Assembly: GCA_023435925.1 (NCBI GenBank)
Contig: JAEZLF010000187.1
Location: 1-54,110 of the forward strand
Direction of reading: 5' to 3'
Origin: Bacillota bacterium
GTDB lineage: Bacteria; Bacillota; Clostridia; Acetivibrionales; DTU013
Length of the DNA stretch: 54,110 bases
Positions 35,789 to 45,295 of this stretch are shown here, one piece after another (within the stretch, counting starts at the first letter, position 1; each line of letters starts with the position of its first letter). Made by a program: the position numbers and the translations under genes. The notes beneath the pieces are model-generated. The model was given only the letters and a program-made list of their open reading frames with translations, did not search any database and was not told the origin of the DNA.

Positions 35789-36496
35789 TTACTTTAAAAC
35801 CCTTCTTGCTGTCATATACGTATTAGAATAGAACTTTTCCGAAAGTGATGAGATCGTAACGCCTTTATGACTTGAGGAGGAATGAATAAACTTATTGTTG
35901 CCAATATAAATCCCAACGTGGTTAATTTTGTTTTTCCCGCCATTCGTATCAAAAAACACCAGATCTCCCGGTAATAAACTCGCTCTTTTTATGTAGGAAC
36001 CGTTTTTAGCCTGCGCATAGGAGGCTCTGCTAAGTGCGATATCGAAATTCTTATAAACGTATTTGACAAAGCCGGAGCAGTCAAATCCTTTTGTAGTAGT
36101 GCCACCCCATTTATATTTGGTGCCCAGGAATTTTTTCGCATAAGCGACAACACTCTGACTGCCTCGACTGGAATCTCCTCTGTAGGCTGTTGTTTTTCTC
36201 TCCAAAAGAGTTTCCAATTTTCCAAGGGTTTGCTTTCCTGCAATACCGTCTGCCTCCAGATCGTACTTCTCCTGGAATTTGGTTACGGCAGCTTCCGTAA
36301 TATCTCCAAAATACCCTGTTGGGTCAACATCCATAAATCCCAGCGTTTTCAGATCCTTCTGCAGTTGGGAGACATCGCCCCCCCTCATCTCTTTTGTTAA
36401 TGTTACATTAGAGGCGGCAGCTACAGCTTGCGCTGACAGCAGTGTTAGTAACAGAAGCGTGATAAATGATACAACCAACTTACTTAAACGTGACAT
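35789..36496 (-). CDS. Secreted NlpC/P60 cell-wall endopeptidase with peptidoglycan-binding domain
   Basis: About 235 residues from ATG 36496 (MSRLSKLV), chosen because GAGAGGG lies 8 bases upstream and is too close to the ATG two codons earlier. A signal peptide of ~27 residues ends near AVAAA. A PG_binding_1 domain (GGDVSQLQKDLKTLGFMD ... DGIAGKQTLGKL) is followed by an NlpC/P60 domain with catalytic Cys in FDCSGF and His in INHVGIYIG. It cuts peptide stems in the wall. A c-di-AMP riboswitch in its leader couples expression to turgor or wall signalling, a known pairing in Firmicutes. Confidence 0.95.
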   Translation of the reverse strand: MSRLSKLVVSFITLLLLTLLSAQAVAAASNVTLTKEMRGGDVSQLQKDLKTLGFMDVDPTGYFGDITEAAVTKFQEKYDLEADGIAGKQTLGKLETLLERKTTAYRGDSSRGSQSVVAYAKKFLGTKYKWGGTTTKGFDCSGFVKYVYKNFDIALSRASYAQAKNGSYIKRASLLPGDLVFFDTNGGKNKINHVGIYIGNNKFIHSSSSHKGVTISSLSEKFYSNTYMTARRVLK

Positions 36497-36509
36497 AACC
36501 ATATCCCTC

Positions 36510-36650
36510 TCTTTTTGGTAGCTTACGAGGTTAGTTGACGGGTTAGGTAAAAGAGTATACCCTGCCATATCCATGGCTTCACCCCAAAGAGATTCATCCC
36601 CCGCTCTTCATCACTGAAGATTCAGCTTCCCGAACAGTTTACCATATTAA
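36510..36650 (-). promoter_or_regulatory. Cyclic di-AMP (ydaO/yuaA) riboswitch
   Basis: The minus-strand leader carries the ydaO landmarks in order: GGGGTGAAGCCATGG, AGGGTATACTC, ACCCGTCAACTAACCTCGTA and the closing AAGC (plus-strand coordinates from about 36640 down to 36518). These match the consensus around GGGGUGAA, AGGGUA and CCGUCAGCUAACCUCGUA. The class senses c-di-AMP and usually turns wall-hydrolase genes off. No terminator with a T run is visible between the aptamer and the ATG, so control may act on the ribosome site GAGAGGG, which follows closely. Confidence 0.88.
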
Positions 36651-36747
36651 TGGTAAAATTGTAACCCATAATGTATTACATTAAACAGAGTGATATGTTT
36701 ACCTCTAAACAGGAGAACAGCGTATTTAATCCGGCTTTTGTCCGGTT

Positions 36748-37314
36748 TTAATCCGGTTTCTTGTCTTGCTTCTTTTCCGGTTTCTTTTCTTGCTTTTTTT
36801 GCTCTTCTGACAAATTTTTATTTCTGATGATTTCCAGTAATCTTTCACTTGCCAGCTTGTCACAGTAGCTGGATATGGCAAGCTGAAGCGCCATATCCGC
36901 CAGGGACTCTGTCTCTTGACTCGGTTCTATCCGTTCTGCGGTTTTGATAAGTGCGTTGTCGAGAATATCTCTGAATTTAGAATAAAATATCTCAGGGTTT
37001 TCCTTGTCGATTTCCTGCTGCAAGAGAAGTCCCGTATCACGTACAGAGAGTACCTGCTTCAGAAGGCATATCTCGGTTAAACCGGCCAAATGCTCACGGG
37101 AATATTTCTTACCGTCTGCCCGGGGCAGCAGCTTATCCTTGATGTAATTGTTGACCATGGCTGAAGTGATCTGTCCTCCACCCTCAAAGCTGATTAGTTG
37201 TCTTTGCATGTAAGATATGACCTGATCCATGTATAAGGCAATATCCGGTAATTCCATCCACGATACCGGACGCTCCGTTTCAAGCCTGCTCTTTAATTGC
37301 TTTAACTCTTCCAT
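36748..37314 (-). CDS. DUF1836 domain protein
   Basis: About 188 residues from ATG 37314 (MEELKQLK) with AGGGAG upstream. The DUF1836 region (ITSAMVNNYIKDKLLPRADG then KYSREHLAGLTEICLLKQ) looks like a MerR-like winged helix, so a transcription factor role is likely. The C-terminal tail is a lysine-rich repeat (KKQEKKPEKKQDKKPD) encoded by imperfect DNA repeats containing CCGG, and similar repeats continue past the stop. Single gene with a divergent neighbour. Confidence 0.85.
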   Translation of the reverse strand: MEELKQLKSRLETERPVSWMELPDIALYMDQVISYMQRQLISFEGGGQITSAMVNNYIKDKLLPRADGKKYSREHLAGLTEICLLKQVLSVRDTGLLLQQEIDKENPEIFYSKFRDILDNALIKTAERIEPSQETESLADMALQLAISSYCDKLASERLLEIIRNKNLSEEQKKQEKKPEKKQDKKPD

Positions 37315-37399
37315 AGCATTTCTCCCTTGCCGATGCACTCTCCAAACACTATGAATATAACCGGTTTGGAACGATATTCACTGCCCTTCACTTCTGTAT

Positions 37400-37428
37400 A
37401 TTTTACTACACATAAAGTCATATTGCAA
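37400..37428 (-). promoter_or_regulatory. Promoter of the DUF1836 gene
   Basis: Minus strand -35 TTGCAA (37423-37428), 17-bp spacer, -10 TAAAAT (37400-37405), 86 bases before the ATG. Confidence 0.45.
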
Positions 37429-37456
37429 ATGTAATATATTATTATCATAAGCAGTA

Positions 37457-37485
37457 TTGACATTTGCAACATCTCGTAATATAAT
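37457..37485 (+). promoter_or_regulatory. Consensus sigma-A promoter of the SGNH hydrolase gene
   Basis: TTGACA (37457-37462), 17-bp spacer, TATAAT (37480-37485): a perfect match to the sigma-A consensus, 46 bases before the preferred ATG. This also excludes the in-frame upstream start at 37457. Confidence 0.85.
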
Positions 37486-37531
37486 TTCAATTATTAGATT
37501 TACAGATTTTATACAAAAAGGTGGGATAAAG

Positions 37532-38215
37532 ATGATCGAATCAATTTGCGCTTTTGGGGATTCTATCATAAAAGGTGTTGTGTTTGATGGAATACGCGGA
37601 AGGTATACCTTCCTTAAAAATAGCTTTGCGAATATACTTGCTGCGACAACAGGAATCAGGATCGATAACTATGCCAAATTCGGATGTACCATAACCGTAG
37701 GCAAGAAGCTGATCGACAAGCATGCGTCAGAGTTATCCGAATATAAATATACAGCACTTGAATTTGGAGGAAACGATTGTGATTTTGACTGGGCGGCTAT
37801 ATCAGAACGTCCGGATGATTTACATATTCCCAAGACTCCTATAGGAGAATTTGAAACGCTTTATTCCGATATCATCGATTGCGTAGCGGCAAGCGGCAGT
37901 AAGCCTGTGCTTTTTTCATTGCCTCCTTTGAATGCTTCCCGATATTTTTCCTGGATTTCGAAAGGCTTAAATGCAGAGAATATTTTGCATTGGCTTGGTG
38001 ATGTGGAACATATCTACAGATGGCATGAAATGTATAACATTGTAGTACTGAAGCTGGCAGCCATCAAGCAGGTTCCTCTTATAGACATCCGGGGAGCATT
38101 TCTTGAACATCGGAACTATGTCAGCCTGTACTGCGAAGATGGCATACATCCCAATGAGGCCGGTCACGCTCTGATTCTGAATGTGATAAAAAATTATATT
38201 CCTGCAATGGCCTAG
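37532..38215 (+). CDS. SGNH/GDSL-family hydrolase
   Basis: About 227 residues from ATG 37532 (MIESICAFGDSIIKG). All four SGNH blocks are visible: nucleophile Ser11 in GDS, the Gly of block II (NYAKFGCTI), GGND of block III, and DGIHPNEAGH with the catalytic Asp-His. No signal peptide, so a cytoplasmic esterase, for example an acetyl-esterase. It has its own consensus promoter. It converges on the rhomboid gene with only 6 bases between stop codons and no terminator in the gap, so transcripts of the two genes may overlap. Confidence 0.92.
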   Translation: MIESICAFGDSIIKGVVFDGIRGRYTFLKNSFANILAATTGIRIDNYAKFGCTITVGKKLIDKHASELSEYKYTALEFGGNDCDFDWAAISERPDDLHIPKTPIGEFETLYSDIIDCVAASGSKPVLFSLPPLNASRYFSWISKGLNAENILHWLGDVEHIYRWHEMYNIVVLKLAAIKQVPLIDIRGAFLEHRNYVSLYCEDGIHPNEAGHALILNVIKNYIPAMA

Positions 38216-38221
38216 GATATT

Positions 38222-39406
38222 TTATTGATTCGTGATGGCCTCTATGTCGCTGAGGATCTGATCAATTTGCTCATAATCGGCGCCGGCATTTTTCGATTTC
38301 AAAAGCTCCTCTTTTGAACGATTAAATTGTTGCATGTCAAAGTAGAGAATTCCCAGCATATAATGACCGTTCTGAGGATCCAGCAGCGATAACTCTTCTG
38401 CGTGCAGCACTGCCTCATCGTACTTTTGCGTCATTGCCTCAGCTTTTGCCAACGTCCATAAGATAGATACTTTAAGCTCCTCATTTTTGAGACCCAGCTC
38501 CAGCAGTTCCTCCGCCTTTGCTTCTAGCTGACTCCACTCCTGCGCTTCATCAAGTGTCACCAATTCTTCGGTTTTTAAAGCAATTCTGTTTTGTTTGCTG
38601 TTAAATCCGTATGCCAACCCCGAAACGATTAAAAGAAGCGTTACTGCGATATATAGATACCGGTTAAAGTACCAGCGTTTTTTTTCCGTTTTAGCCACTA
38701 TACCTGATGCCAGGAATCCACCTATAAGGCCGCCTATGTGGGCAAAATTGTCGATACCCGCATTTGAAAATCCATAGGCAAGATTAATGAGCAGTGAAAA
38801 TAAAATACTTCGTCCAAAAGATGCCCGGAACAACGCCGGTTTTTCCAGTCCAAAATAAAGCATGGTTCCCAACAAGCCAAAAATGGCTCCCGAGGCACCC
38901 ACTCCCGGATTTGGGGAGAACATCAGACTAAAAATGTTGCCCAAGACTCCCGCAACCAAGTAGACGGTTAAAAACCTGAACCTGCCGAATAGCTTTTCTG
39001 CAGTGACACCAAGGGCATACAGCGAATAACAATTCACAGCCAGATGCATGACGGATGCATGCAGAAATATAGGTGTAATCAGTCTCCAGTACTCCCCTGC
39101 GAGAATTCTGGTATTCACCTTTGCCCCAAACGTGTGCAGCAGCCGGCTGTAACTGTTACCGGTCTGCATGGATATGAAATAGATCAATGCAAATACCATG
39201 ACATTGATAGCGATTAAAATATATGTGGCAACAGGCGTTTTGACTTTAAGAACAACCCGAAACTCCTGCTCTCTTTGCCGAATCAGCTCGTCAATGTCTA
39301 TCGGTTCCAGCCTGTCCGGGTCCGGATTGCCTTCGGCTTCCTTGATTGGCACGGGATCTTTATGTTCAAACCTGTTCAAAAATGATCCGAAGATTTTTTT
39401 TCTCAA
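38222..39406 (-). CDS. Rhomboid-family intramembrane protease with TPR tail
   Basis: 394 residues. A ~60-residue cytoplasmic N-terminus is followed by six membrane helices with the rhomboid catalytic Ser in GASGAIFG and His in NFAHIGGLIGG, plus the HASVMHLAVN motif of helix 2. A seventh helix and a C-terminal TPR-like region (about 290-394) follow, the YqgP/GluP arrangement. It cuts membrane proteins within the bilayer. The ATG overlaps the stop of the upstream deacetylase gene (ATGA), so the two are translationally coupled. Confidence 0.95.
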   Translation of the reverse strand: MRKKIFGSFLNRFEHKDPVPIKEAEGNPDPDRLEPIDIDELIRQREQEFRVVLKVKTPVATYILIAINVMVFALIYFISMQTGNSYSRLLHTFGAKVNTRILAGEYWRLITPIFLHASVMHLAVNCYSLYALGVTAEKLFGRFRFLTVYLVAGVLGNIFSLMFSPNPGVGASGAIFGLLGTMLYFGLEKPALFRASFGRSILFSLLINLAYGFSNAGIDNFAHIGGLIGGFLASGIVAKTEKKRWYFNRYLYIAVTLLLIVSGLAYGFNSKQNRIALKTEELVTLDEAQEWSQLEAKAEELLELGLKNEELKVSILWTLAKAEAMTQKYDEAVLHAEELSLLDPQNGHYMLGILYFDMQQFNRSKEELLKSKNAGADYEQIDQILSDIEAITNQ

Positions 39407-40602
39407 TAGGTCACCACTTTTCTGTCGCCAATCATATCATGATTCACATAGTCTGTGTAGGACTCCGGTATAGTCACTGTGTCCGGATTGCCATCACTGA
39501 CATACTGATTGTCCCGCTTCATATTTGCAAGCCACCAGGCCAGGTCCTGATCCACGGGAGTAATGCCGGAAGACCGTACCCTGTGCGTCGACAGAGGGTT
39601 AAATTTGACGCTGAAAGGCGATGGCGCCGGATCCCAGCCTACTTCCATGATACCCAGGTTCTCATATCGGACACCTTCATACTCTCCTTTTATTACATGC
39701 TGTGTCAAATCCTTGGCCGGTGCGCCATAGGGCAAAGAAAAGGTTGTAAAGAGGTAGTCCGGTATCAGCTCAAGCATCTTTTTCTGGTTCCCGCCGATCT
39801 CTTCTACTATTTTATCCGCTGACTTTGTTTCCTTCAGATTAATATGGGAATAGGTATGGTTGCCAAGCTCAAAGCCCTTGCTTTTCAAATACTCCAGTCT
39901 TTGTGCTACAGTCCCCGCACCCGGGAAAGTCTGATTTCCCAGATTGATATAGAAGGTACCCTTTGTACCGAAGTCAAGGTGAGTCTCATGGAACTTTTCC
40001 ATAATACCGACAGCAGAGCGGGGATTCACAACAAGGGCTCCCCCTTCCTCAATCAGGTTGAATTGTCCGGCTGTGCCGTCATCGAAGGTAAATACCATTG
40101 GGATGCAGCCGGCAGGTGTGTCAATATTCCCACTCAGATAATCATTCATGCTGACCAGCCTGTAATCCATGTCATACAGCGTTTCCAAGAGCTTCTCAAA
40201 CTCACCGAAGGTAGTGGTATATGCTTTGTCACCTTTTATATACTCTTCCACGAAATTATGGAACATCACCACCATAATCCTGCCTGCTTCGTTGGGTTTC
40301 ACAGCATTCAGATCGATAGGAGCCGCAGTGCTTTGCTGCCCGGTAGTTTCGGCCGCATTGCCGTCGGATTGGTCATCGTTATTGTCTGCCGTATCGCCGG
40401 TGGTTTGATCTGCAGTACTGTCTGTCACACTGTCTGTTTCCGGGGTTCCTTCCGGCTTTGCTGTGTCATTTTGCGAAAGCTGTGTGCCTGAAACAGGGTC
40501 TTTCTCGATATTGCCCAGCTTTCCTCCGCAGCCCTGCAGCAATAATGCGGTGATAGCAACAACAATTGTAATTCTGATTATTCTGTTCATTCTTTTGTTC
40601 AT
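39403..40602 (-). CDS. Polysaccharide deacetylase lipoprotein
   Basis: About 399 residues from ATG 40602 (MNKRMNRI) with GGAG 6 bases before. Lipobox LLQGC is followed by a linker rich in Thr, Asp, Ala and Gln (~70 residues). The NodB domain follows with VFTFDDG and GNHTYSH, which carry the metal-binding Asp and two His. It removes N- or O-acetyl groups from wall or surface polysaccharides. Upstream partner of the rhomboid gene in a two-gene transcript. Confidence 0.93.
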   Translation of the reverse strand: MNKRMNRIIRITIVVAITALLLQGCGGKLGNIEKDPVSGTQLSQNDTAKPEGTPETDSVTDSTADQTTGDTADNNDDQSDGNAAETTGQQSTAAPIDLNAVKPNEAGRIMVVMFHNFVEEYIKGDKAYTTTFGEFEKLLETLYDMDYRLVSMNDYLSGNIDTPAGCIPMVFTFDDGTAGQFNLIEEGGALVVNPRSAVGIMEKFHETHLDFGTKGTFYINLGNQTFPGAGTVAQRLEYLKSKGFELGNHTYSHINLKETKSADKIVEEIGGNQKKMLELIPDYLFTTFSLPYGAPAKDLTQHVIKGEYEGVRYENLGIMEVGWDPAPSPFSVKFNPLSTHRVRSSGITPVDQDLAWWLANMKRDNQYVSDGNPDTVTIPESYTDYVNHDMIGDRKVVTY

Positions 40603-40699
40603 ATCCGACTCCAATCATTCGTATCATCATATTATTTGTAGCATTAGACCAGTTAATCGTGAAAAATGTTCCAGATTTCCACAGTCTTTTTGTCGAGTT

Positions 40700-40800
40700 T
40701 TGGTGCAGCTCAGTAGCTCAGCAGCTCAATTGTTTGGCGGCTGTGCGGTTGTGCGGCTGCCTTCGCGATTCAGCAGCTCAGCAATTCAGCAGCTCGCCGG
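40700..40800. repeat. Short tandem repeats at the addA 3' end
   Basis: Variants of CAGCAGCTCAGCAATT and GCGGCTGTGCGGTTG are repeated through this interval, beginning in the intergenic region and entering the last codons of addA. The AddA C-terminal residues ELLNC are encoded within this repeat zone, so its end may be strain-variable. Confidence 0.6.
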
Positions 40801-43800
40801 TGTGAAACAGATATAAATATGTTTCACTTACTTTTTTGCCCGTGATCTTCTCCAGTGCCCTGGTGTAGTAGTCCAGCTGGACCTTGTACCGTTTCCGGAT
40901 CAGATCGGAGCCTCCCGCGGGTACATAATCCGTTTTATAGTCCAGAAGCACCAAGCCATCCTTTGTTTCAAACCAGCAGTCAATAACTCCCTGCAGCAGC
41001 ATGGTTTCATTGCCATACAAAGCGTCTGGCAGTTCCTTGTAGATATCCGTCAATTTCATCTCGATCGTGAATGCAGTCTCCCGATGTACCGTGCCGGTCT
41101 GAAGCATACGCATTCCTACAGCAGATCTGAAGAACCTGCTAATCGCCGGTATGCGAACGGCTTCGGCCTCTGCTGCAGTCAACTGTTCTTTTGCCACCAT
41201 AGCAGCTAGTTGCGAGCTAAGCTCTTCATCCAGAACGCGGGTGGCTTCGGGTGTTGGGGCTGTATCGGAAGCATCGGCGGCTTTGGTATCGGCTTCCGGC
41301 GGCTGGACTGCAGCTGAAGCAATGGCGGCTTCGGTGGCGGGCATACTGGCAGCCTCGGGTGTTGGGGCTGTATCGGACATTCCTGCTGCAATCCCAGCCT
41401 TCTGCGCAAAAGCAGCAAGTCTGGCGAGATCGATATTCTGCATGACAAAATGCATAATGGTTCCTCTTCCGGCAGCGTCCAGACCCTTATCTGTCTCAAT
41501 GAACCTCGGCCTGGCTGCTAATGGCTGGATAAACGGTGCAGCCGACTCCTGCAGTTCTTCATTCTCATTGGCGTACCGTCTTTTAAGCTCGGTAACGGAC
41601 ATCTTGGCAGGCATCGATGACAGCTTATTAAAGGGGTATTGCCACTCCAATCTCCTGATGATTTGTAATGCCTCACTATCAACAGCACCGTTTTCTTCAT
41701 TCCTTTCAGTAGAGGAGCCCGCCTCTCCATTCAGTCTGTCAGGGCGGTTCTCATAGTGTATATTGGCTTCAGCAGCATCCGCATTCTCCTCAAGCCATTG
41801 CCTGATATTCTCCCCTGCCTCTACCGCTTCTTTATTTGTCGCTGCAGCACCAAGACCCCACAGCTTAACGGTCCAACATGATTTCTCGTTCTTTGAAAGG
41901 GGGATAGCTCCAGCGGGCAAAGCAGCTTGTCGTATGGGGACAGCCAGTTCATGCCTTGCCAGCGCCGGTCCCAACCAGTCCAGATAGGTTCCAGCCTGCT
42001 GCATATCATACTGGGGCAGCTTTTCTTCCGGAGTATCTGCAATGGAGCACCATTTCGAGCATGCTTTCTCTACATCTTTGATGCAACCAGTCATGATCAG
42101 CTTTTCTTTCGCTCTGGTAAATGCTACGTACAAAATCCTCATTTCTTCTGAAAGCGTTTCCAACCTAAGCTTCTGCCTGATTGCAAACTTTACAGGCGTG
42201 GGCATGATCGTCCTCTTTTCCAAATCTACCAAATCCGGCCCGAATCCAAGCTCCTGATGCAATAAAATGCTGTTGTTCAGATCCATCATATTGAATTTCT
42301 TACCACATCCCGCCACAATGACAATAGGGAATTCAAGTCCTTTGCTCTTGTGTATGCTCATAATCCTGACAACATTATCATGCTCGCTGAGAATTTTTGC
42401 ACTTCCCATATCTCCGCCGCCGCTTTTGAGCTTGTTGATAAAATTGATAAAGTTAAAGAGACCTTTATAGCTGGTTTCTTCGTACTGTCGGGCTCTTTCA
42501 AAAAGCATCCGCAGATTTGCCTGACGTTCGACTCCTCCGGGCAAAACACCAACATAGCTGTAATACCCTGTTTCAGTAAGCAGCAGCCACACAAGCTCGT
42601 CTGTGGGCATATATTGAGCATAATCCCTCCATGTCTGAAGCTGCTTCAAAAATCTGCCCGCCTTTTTCTGTCCCTCAGTCAGGTTTGCTTGAACTTGATC
42701 CTGATCCAGGCACATTTGACTGTACTTGGGGAGGTTCCGGTGTTCTGTTGATTCCGTTTCGCCGGTGCAGGATTCTGATTTGGCAATATCGGATTGCATT
42801 TCGCCGGCATCGGATTCTGCTTTACTGGCTGTGAATTCCACTTCGCTGATATCGGATCTCATTTCGCCCGCATACAGCTTCATCGCTTCATATACGCATA
42901 TTCTCCGATCCGCCAGCCGGATATCAGCGAGTTCATCTACACTGAAGTCTCCAATGGGTGAGCGCAATACTGCCAGCAGGGGGATATCCTGAAGCGGGTT
43001 ATCAATAATCTGCAGTAGTGATAGCATGGTTTCAATTTCAACTGTTTTAAAATAGCCCATACCTGCGTCTGCATAGGCGGGTATTCCCATTGCCGCCAGC
43101 TCATCTGAGAAAATATCCGCCCAGTTTCGTGTTGCTCTCATCAGAATAACAATATCTCTGAATTCTGCGGGTCTGTATTTAGCAAGCTTCTTGTCATAGA
43201 CATGGAAGCCTTCGGATGTACGGGATACAAGAGCATGAATCCGCTTGCCGACAATCCGTGCTTCCGCTTGAATATGATCCAGCGGTTCTTCTTCATTCTC
43301 TTCACTGCTATCTGAAGAGCCCATACCTGTGCTGCCTGCATCGGGTTCGTGGGCTGTTGGCTTCCCGCCATTGCCAGAGCTGTCAGTATTAACGATGCTG
43401 CCTATGTTACTACCGTTGCCGGTATTATCGATGGTACCGGCACTGCCAGTGCTGCCGATGTCACCCGGAATGTCGGTTATTTCAGCATTACCCGAAGCGC
43501 CTGGGACATCGTTGCTGCTATTTTCAAATGATATTTCTGATTGTGTCGACGTAACATCAATAATATGTAACTCTACCGATCCACCCACTGTACAGACCGG
43601 CTCCGGGTCGTCAAAGACAGCTCCCGTATTGAGCGCTTCTTCATCTGTATAATCAAGCTCTCCAACCAACGAAGACATGATTTGCTTAAAAACAAAGTTC
43701 ACTCCATGAATGACCTCGGGACGGCTCCTGAAGTTCTTGTACAGCTGGATTACTCTGGCATCATACCCGCTTTCACGGGGATAGGTCAGATATTTAGAGA

Positions 43801-45295
43801 GAAACAATTCCGGTTTGGCCTGTCTGAAGCGGTAAATGCTCTGCTTTACATCACCGACCATGAATATGTTGAATCTGCCCTCACGATTTCCGGATACGGT
43901 TCCAAGTATGAGTTCCTGAATCAGGTTGCTGTCCTGATATTCGTCAACCAGTATTTCTTCATATTTTTCACTGAGTTCACCGGCAGCCGCCGTTGGCACA
44001 CCTTCCTCCAGCAGGACCTTCAGGCAGAAGTGCTCCAGATCATTGAAATCCAGAAGTCCCTTGTTTTTCTTTTTTTGGGCATACCTTGCGTCAAACTCAC
44101 AAACCAGCTCCGTGAGGTATTTAAATAACGGGTATAGCTTCGCAAAATCCGCCGTTACCTCAGCTTCACTGGCATTAAAGCCGCTCTCAGCAAGCTTTTT
44201 CAGCTTGTCCTTTACCAGCTTTCTGACTGCCTTGACTTCGTTCTGAGCATCAATATCTGCATCTTTTCCGCATCTTGGGAGCCGGACCGGCTCATAAGAG
44301 GAAAAGGCAGCATGAATGGTATCCCAGCCGGGGGGCGTAGCGTTTACGGCTGCAGCGGCACGAGATTCGAAGTTAACGGTACAAGCGGCCGCGACACCGT
44401 AACTGTCAGAACAGACTGAGGTGTCGGAAGTGTTAGCGGTTGTGGTAGCGGAAGCCGCCCCAATTGGATCAGTGGCTGCGGAAGCTCCAACCTGACAGAT
44501 GCATAGCAGTTCCTCCACCTTCTGCAAGTCCGCTCCAAGGGCGCCACAGTAAGGCTCCAGGCCCTGCGCCCGGCTTGCCAGTGCCGTCGCCTTCTCAAGC
44601 AAGGCCTTCAGGCCTTGCAGCTCGGCGACGGCACTTTTGAGCAGCACACGAGCCCACGGGGTGCTGCTCAAACAGGCAGAAGCCCCAATGTTAAAGGCTT
44701 CTGCCTGGGTGGCAAGCCACTGCTCGGGCCATGGGTGGCTCCGGGTGAACCGGTGCAGCAGCAGCACGATGTCCCTCAGCGCGCTGTCATCCCGCCCGCC
44801 TCCGTAGCTGTCCACCAGCTGGAAAAAGACGCTTTCCGCTTCTTCCTCTTCATATTTCTCTTCAAGCAATTCCTCCAGTATATCCAGCTTCATCAGGGCA
44901 TTCTCTGTTTCGTCTGCGATCCGGAAACCCGGATCGATATCCAGATCATGAAAATGGCTTCTGACAACCTCCAGACAGAAAGAATGCAATGTCATAATAC
45001 TGGCTCTGTCCAAAAGAGCCATCTGCCTCTGCAAATTCACAGAAGCAGGATCCGCGTCCAATGCGGCTGCCAAAGCATTGCCGATTCTCTCCCGCATCTC
45101 TGTGGCAGCCGCATTGGTAAATGTAACGACCAAAAGCCTGTCAATGTCCACAGGCTTCACGCTATCGGTTATTTTCCTGATAATTCTTTCAACCAGCACT
45201 GCGGTCTTACCCGCCCCGGCAGCAGCGGCAACCAGAAGGTTGCAGTCTCTCTGGGTGATTGTTTCAAGCTGTTCAGGTGTCCAATGATTAGCCAT
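40778..45295 (-). CDS. addA: ATP-dependent helicase/nuclease subunit A
   Basis: About 1505 residues from ATG 45295 (MANHWTPEQ; GGAGGG upstream), against ~1230-1250 usual. UvrD-type helicase motifs: Walker A AAAGAGKT (24-31), Walker B LVDEYQDSN, and later motifs such as MSIHKSKGLEFP. The C-terminal nuclease has GTIMHFVMQ and LLDYKTD. The extra length comes from four low-complexity insertions at about 44330-44490, 43275-43520, 42730-42870 and 41235-41390, the last with the repeated SDTAPTPEA. With AddB it resects DNA breaks to a Chi-like site for RecA. It overlaps the end of addB by 8 bases. Confidence 0.96.
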   Translation of the reverse strand: MANHWTPEQLETITQRDCNLLVAAAAGAGKTAVLVERIIRKITDSVKPVDIDRLLVVTFTNAAATEMRERIGNALAAALDADPASVNLQRQMALLDRASIMTLHSFCLEVVRSHFHDLDIDPGFRIADETENALMKLDILEELLEEKYEEEEAESVFFQLVDSYGGGRDDSALRDIVLLLHRFTRSHPWPEQWLATQAEAFNIGASACLSSTPWARVLLKSAVAELQGLKALLEKATALASRAQGLEPYCGALGADLQKVEELLCICQVGASAATDPIGAASATTTANTSDTSVCSDSYGVAAACTVNFESRAAAAVNATPPGWDTIHAAFSSYEPVRLPRCGKDADIDAQNEVKAVRKLVKDKLKKLAESGFNASEAEVTADFAKLYPLFKYLTELVCEFDARYAQKKKNKGLLDFNDLEHFCLKVLLEEGVPTAAAGELSEKYEEILVDEYQDSNLIQELILGTVSGNREGRFNIFMVGDVKQSIYRFRQAKPELFLSKYLTYPRESGYDARVIQLYKNFRSRPEVIHGVNFVFKQIMSSLVGELDYTDEEALNTGAVFDDPEPVCTVGGSVELHIIDVTSTQSEISFENSSNDVPGASGNAEITDIPGDIGSTGSAGTIDNTGNGSNIGSIVNTDSSGNGGKPTAHEPDAGSTGMGSSDSSEENEEEPLDHIQAEARIVGKRIHALVSRTSEGFHVYDKKLAKYRPAEFRDIVILMRATRNWADIFSDELAAMGIPAYADAGMGYFKTVEIETMLSLLQIIDNPLQDIPLLAVLRSPIGDFSVDELADIRLADRRICVYEAMKLYAGEMRSDISEVEFTASKAESDAGEMQSDIAKSESCTGETESTEHRNLPKYSQMCLDQDQVQANLTEGQKKAGRFLKQLQTWRDYAQYMPTDELVWLLLTETGYYSYVGVLPGGVERQANLRMLFERARQYEETSYKGLFNFINFINKLKSGGGDMGSAKILSEHDNVVRIMSIHKSKGLEFPIVIVAGCGKKFNMMDLNNSILLHQELGFGPDLVDLEKRTIMPTPVKFAIRQKLRLETLSEEMRILYVAFTRAKEKLIMTGCIKDVEKACSKWCSIADTPEEKLPQYDMQQAGTYLDWLGPALARHELAVPIRQAALPAGAIPLSKNEKSCWTVKLWGLGAAATNKEAVEAGENIRQWLEENADAAEANIHYENRPDRLNGEAGSSTERNEENGAVDSEALQIIRRLEWQYPFNKLSSMPAKMSVTELKRRYANENEELQESAAPFIQPLAARPRFIETDKGLDAAGRGTIMHFVMQNIDLARLAAFAQKAGIAAGMSDTAPTPEAASMPATEAAIASAAVQPPEADTKAADASDTAPTPEATRVLDEELSSQLAAMVAKEQLTAAEAEAVRIPAISRFFRSAVGMRMLQTGTVHRETAFTIEMKLTDIYKELPDALYGNETMLLQGVIDCWFETKDGLVLLDYKTDYVPAGGSDLIRKRYKVQLDYYTRALEKITGKKVSETYLYLFHTGELLNC

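Noticed and set aside
37457..37531. Earlier start of the SGNH hydrolase
   Set aside because: The -35 and -10 boxes lie inside this stretch, so it is not transcribed as coding sequence.
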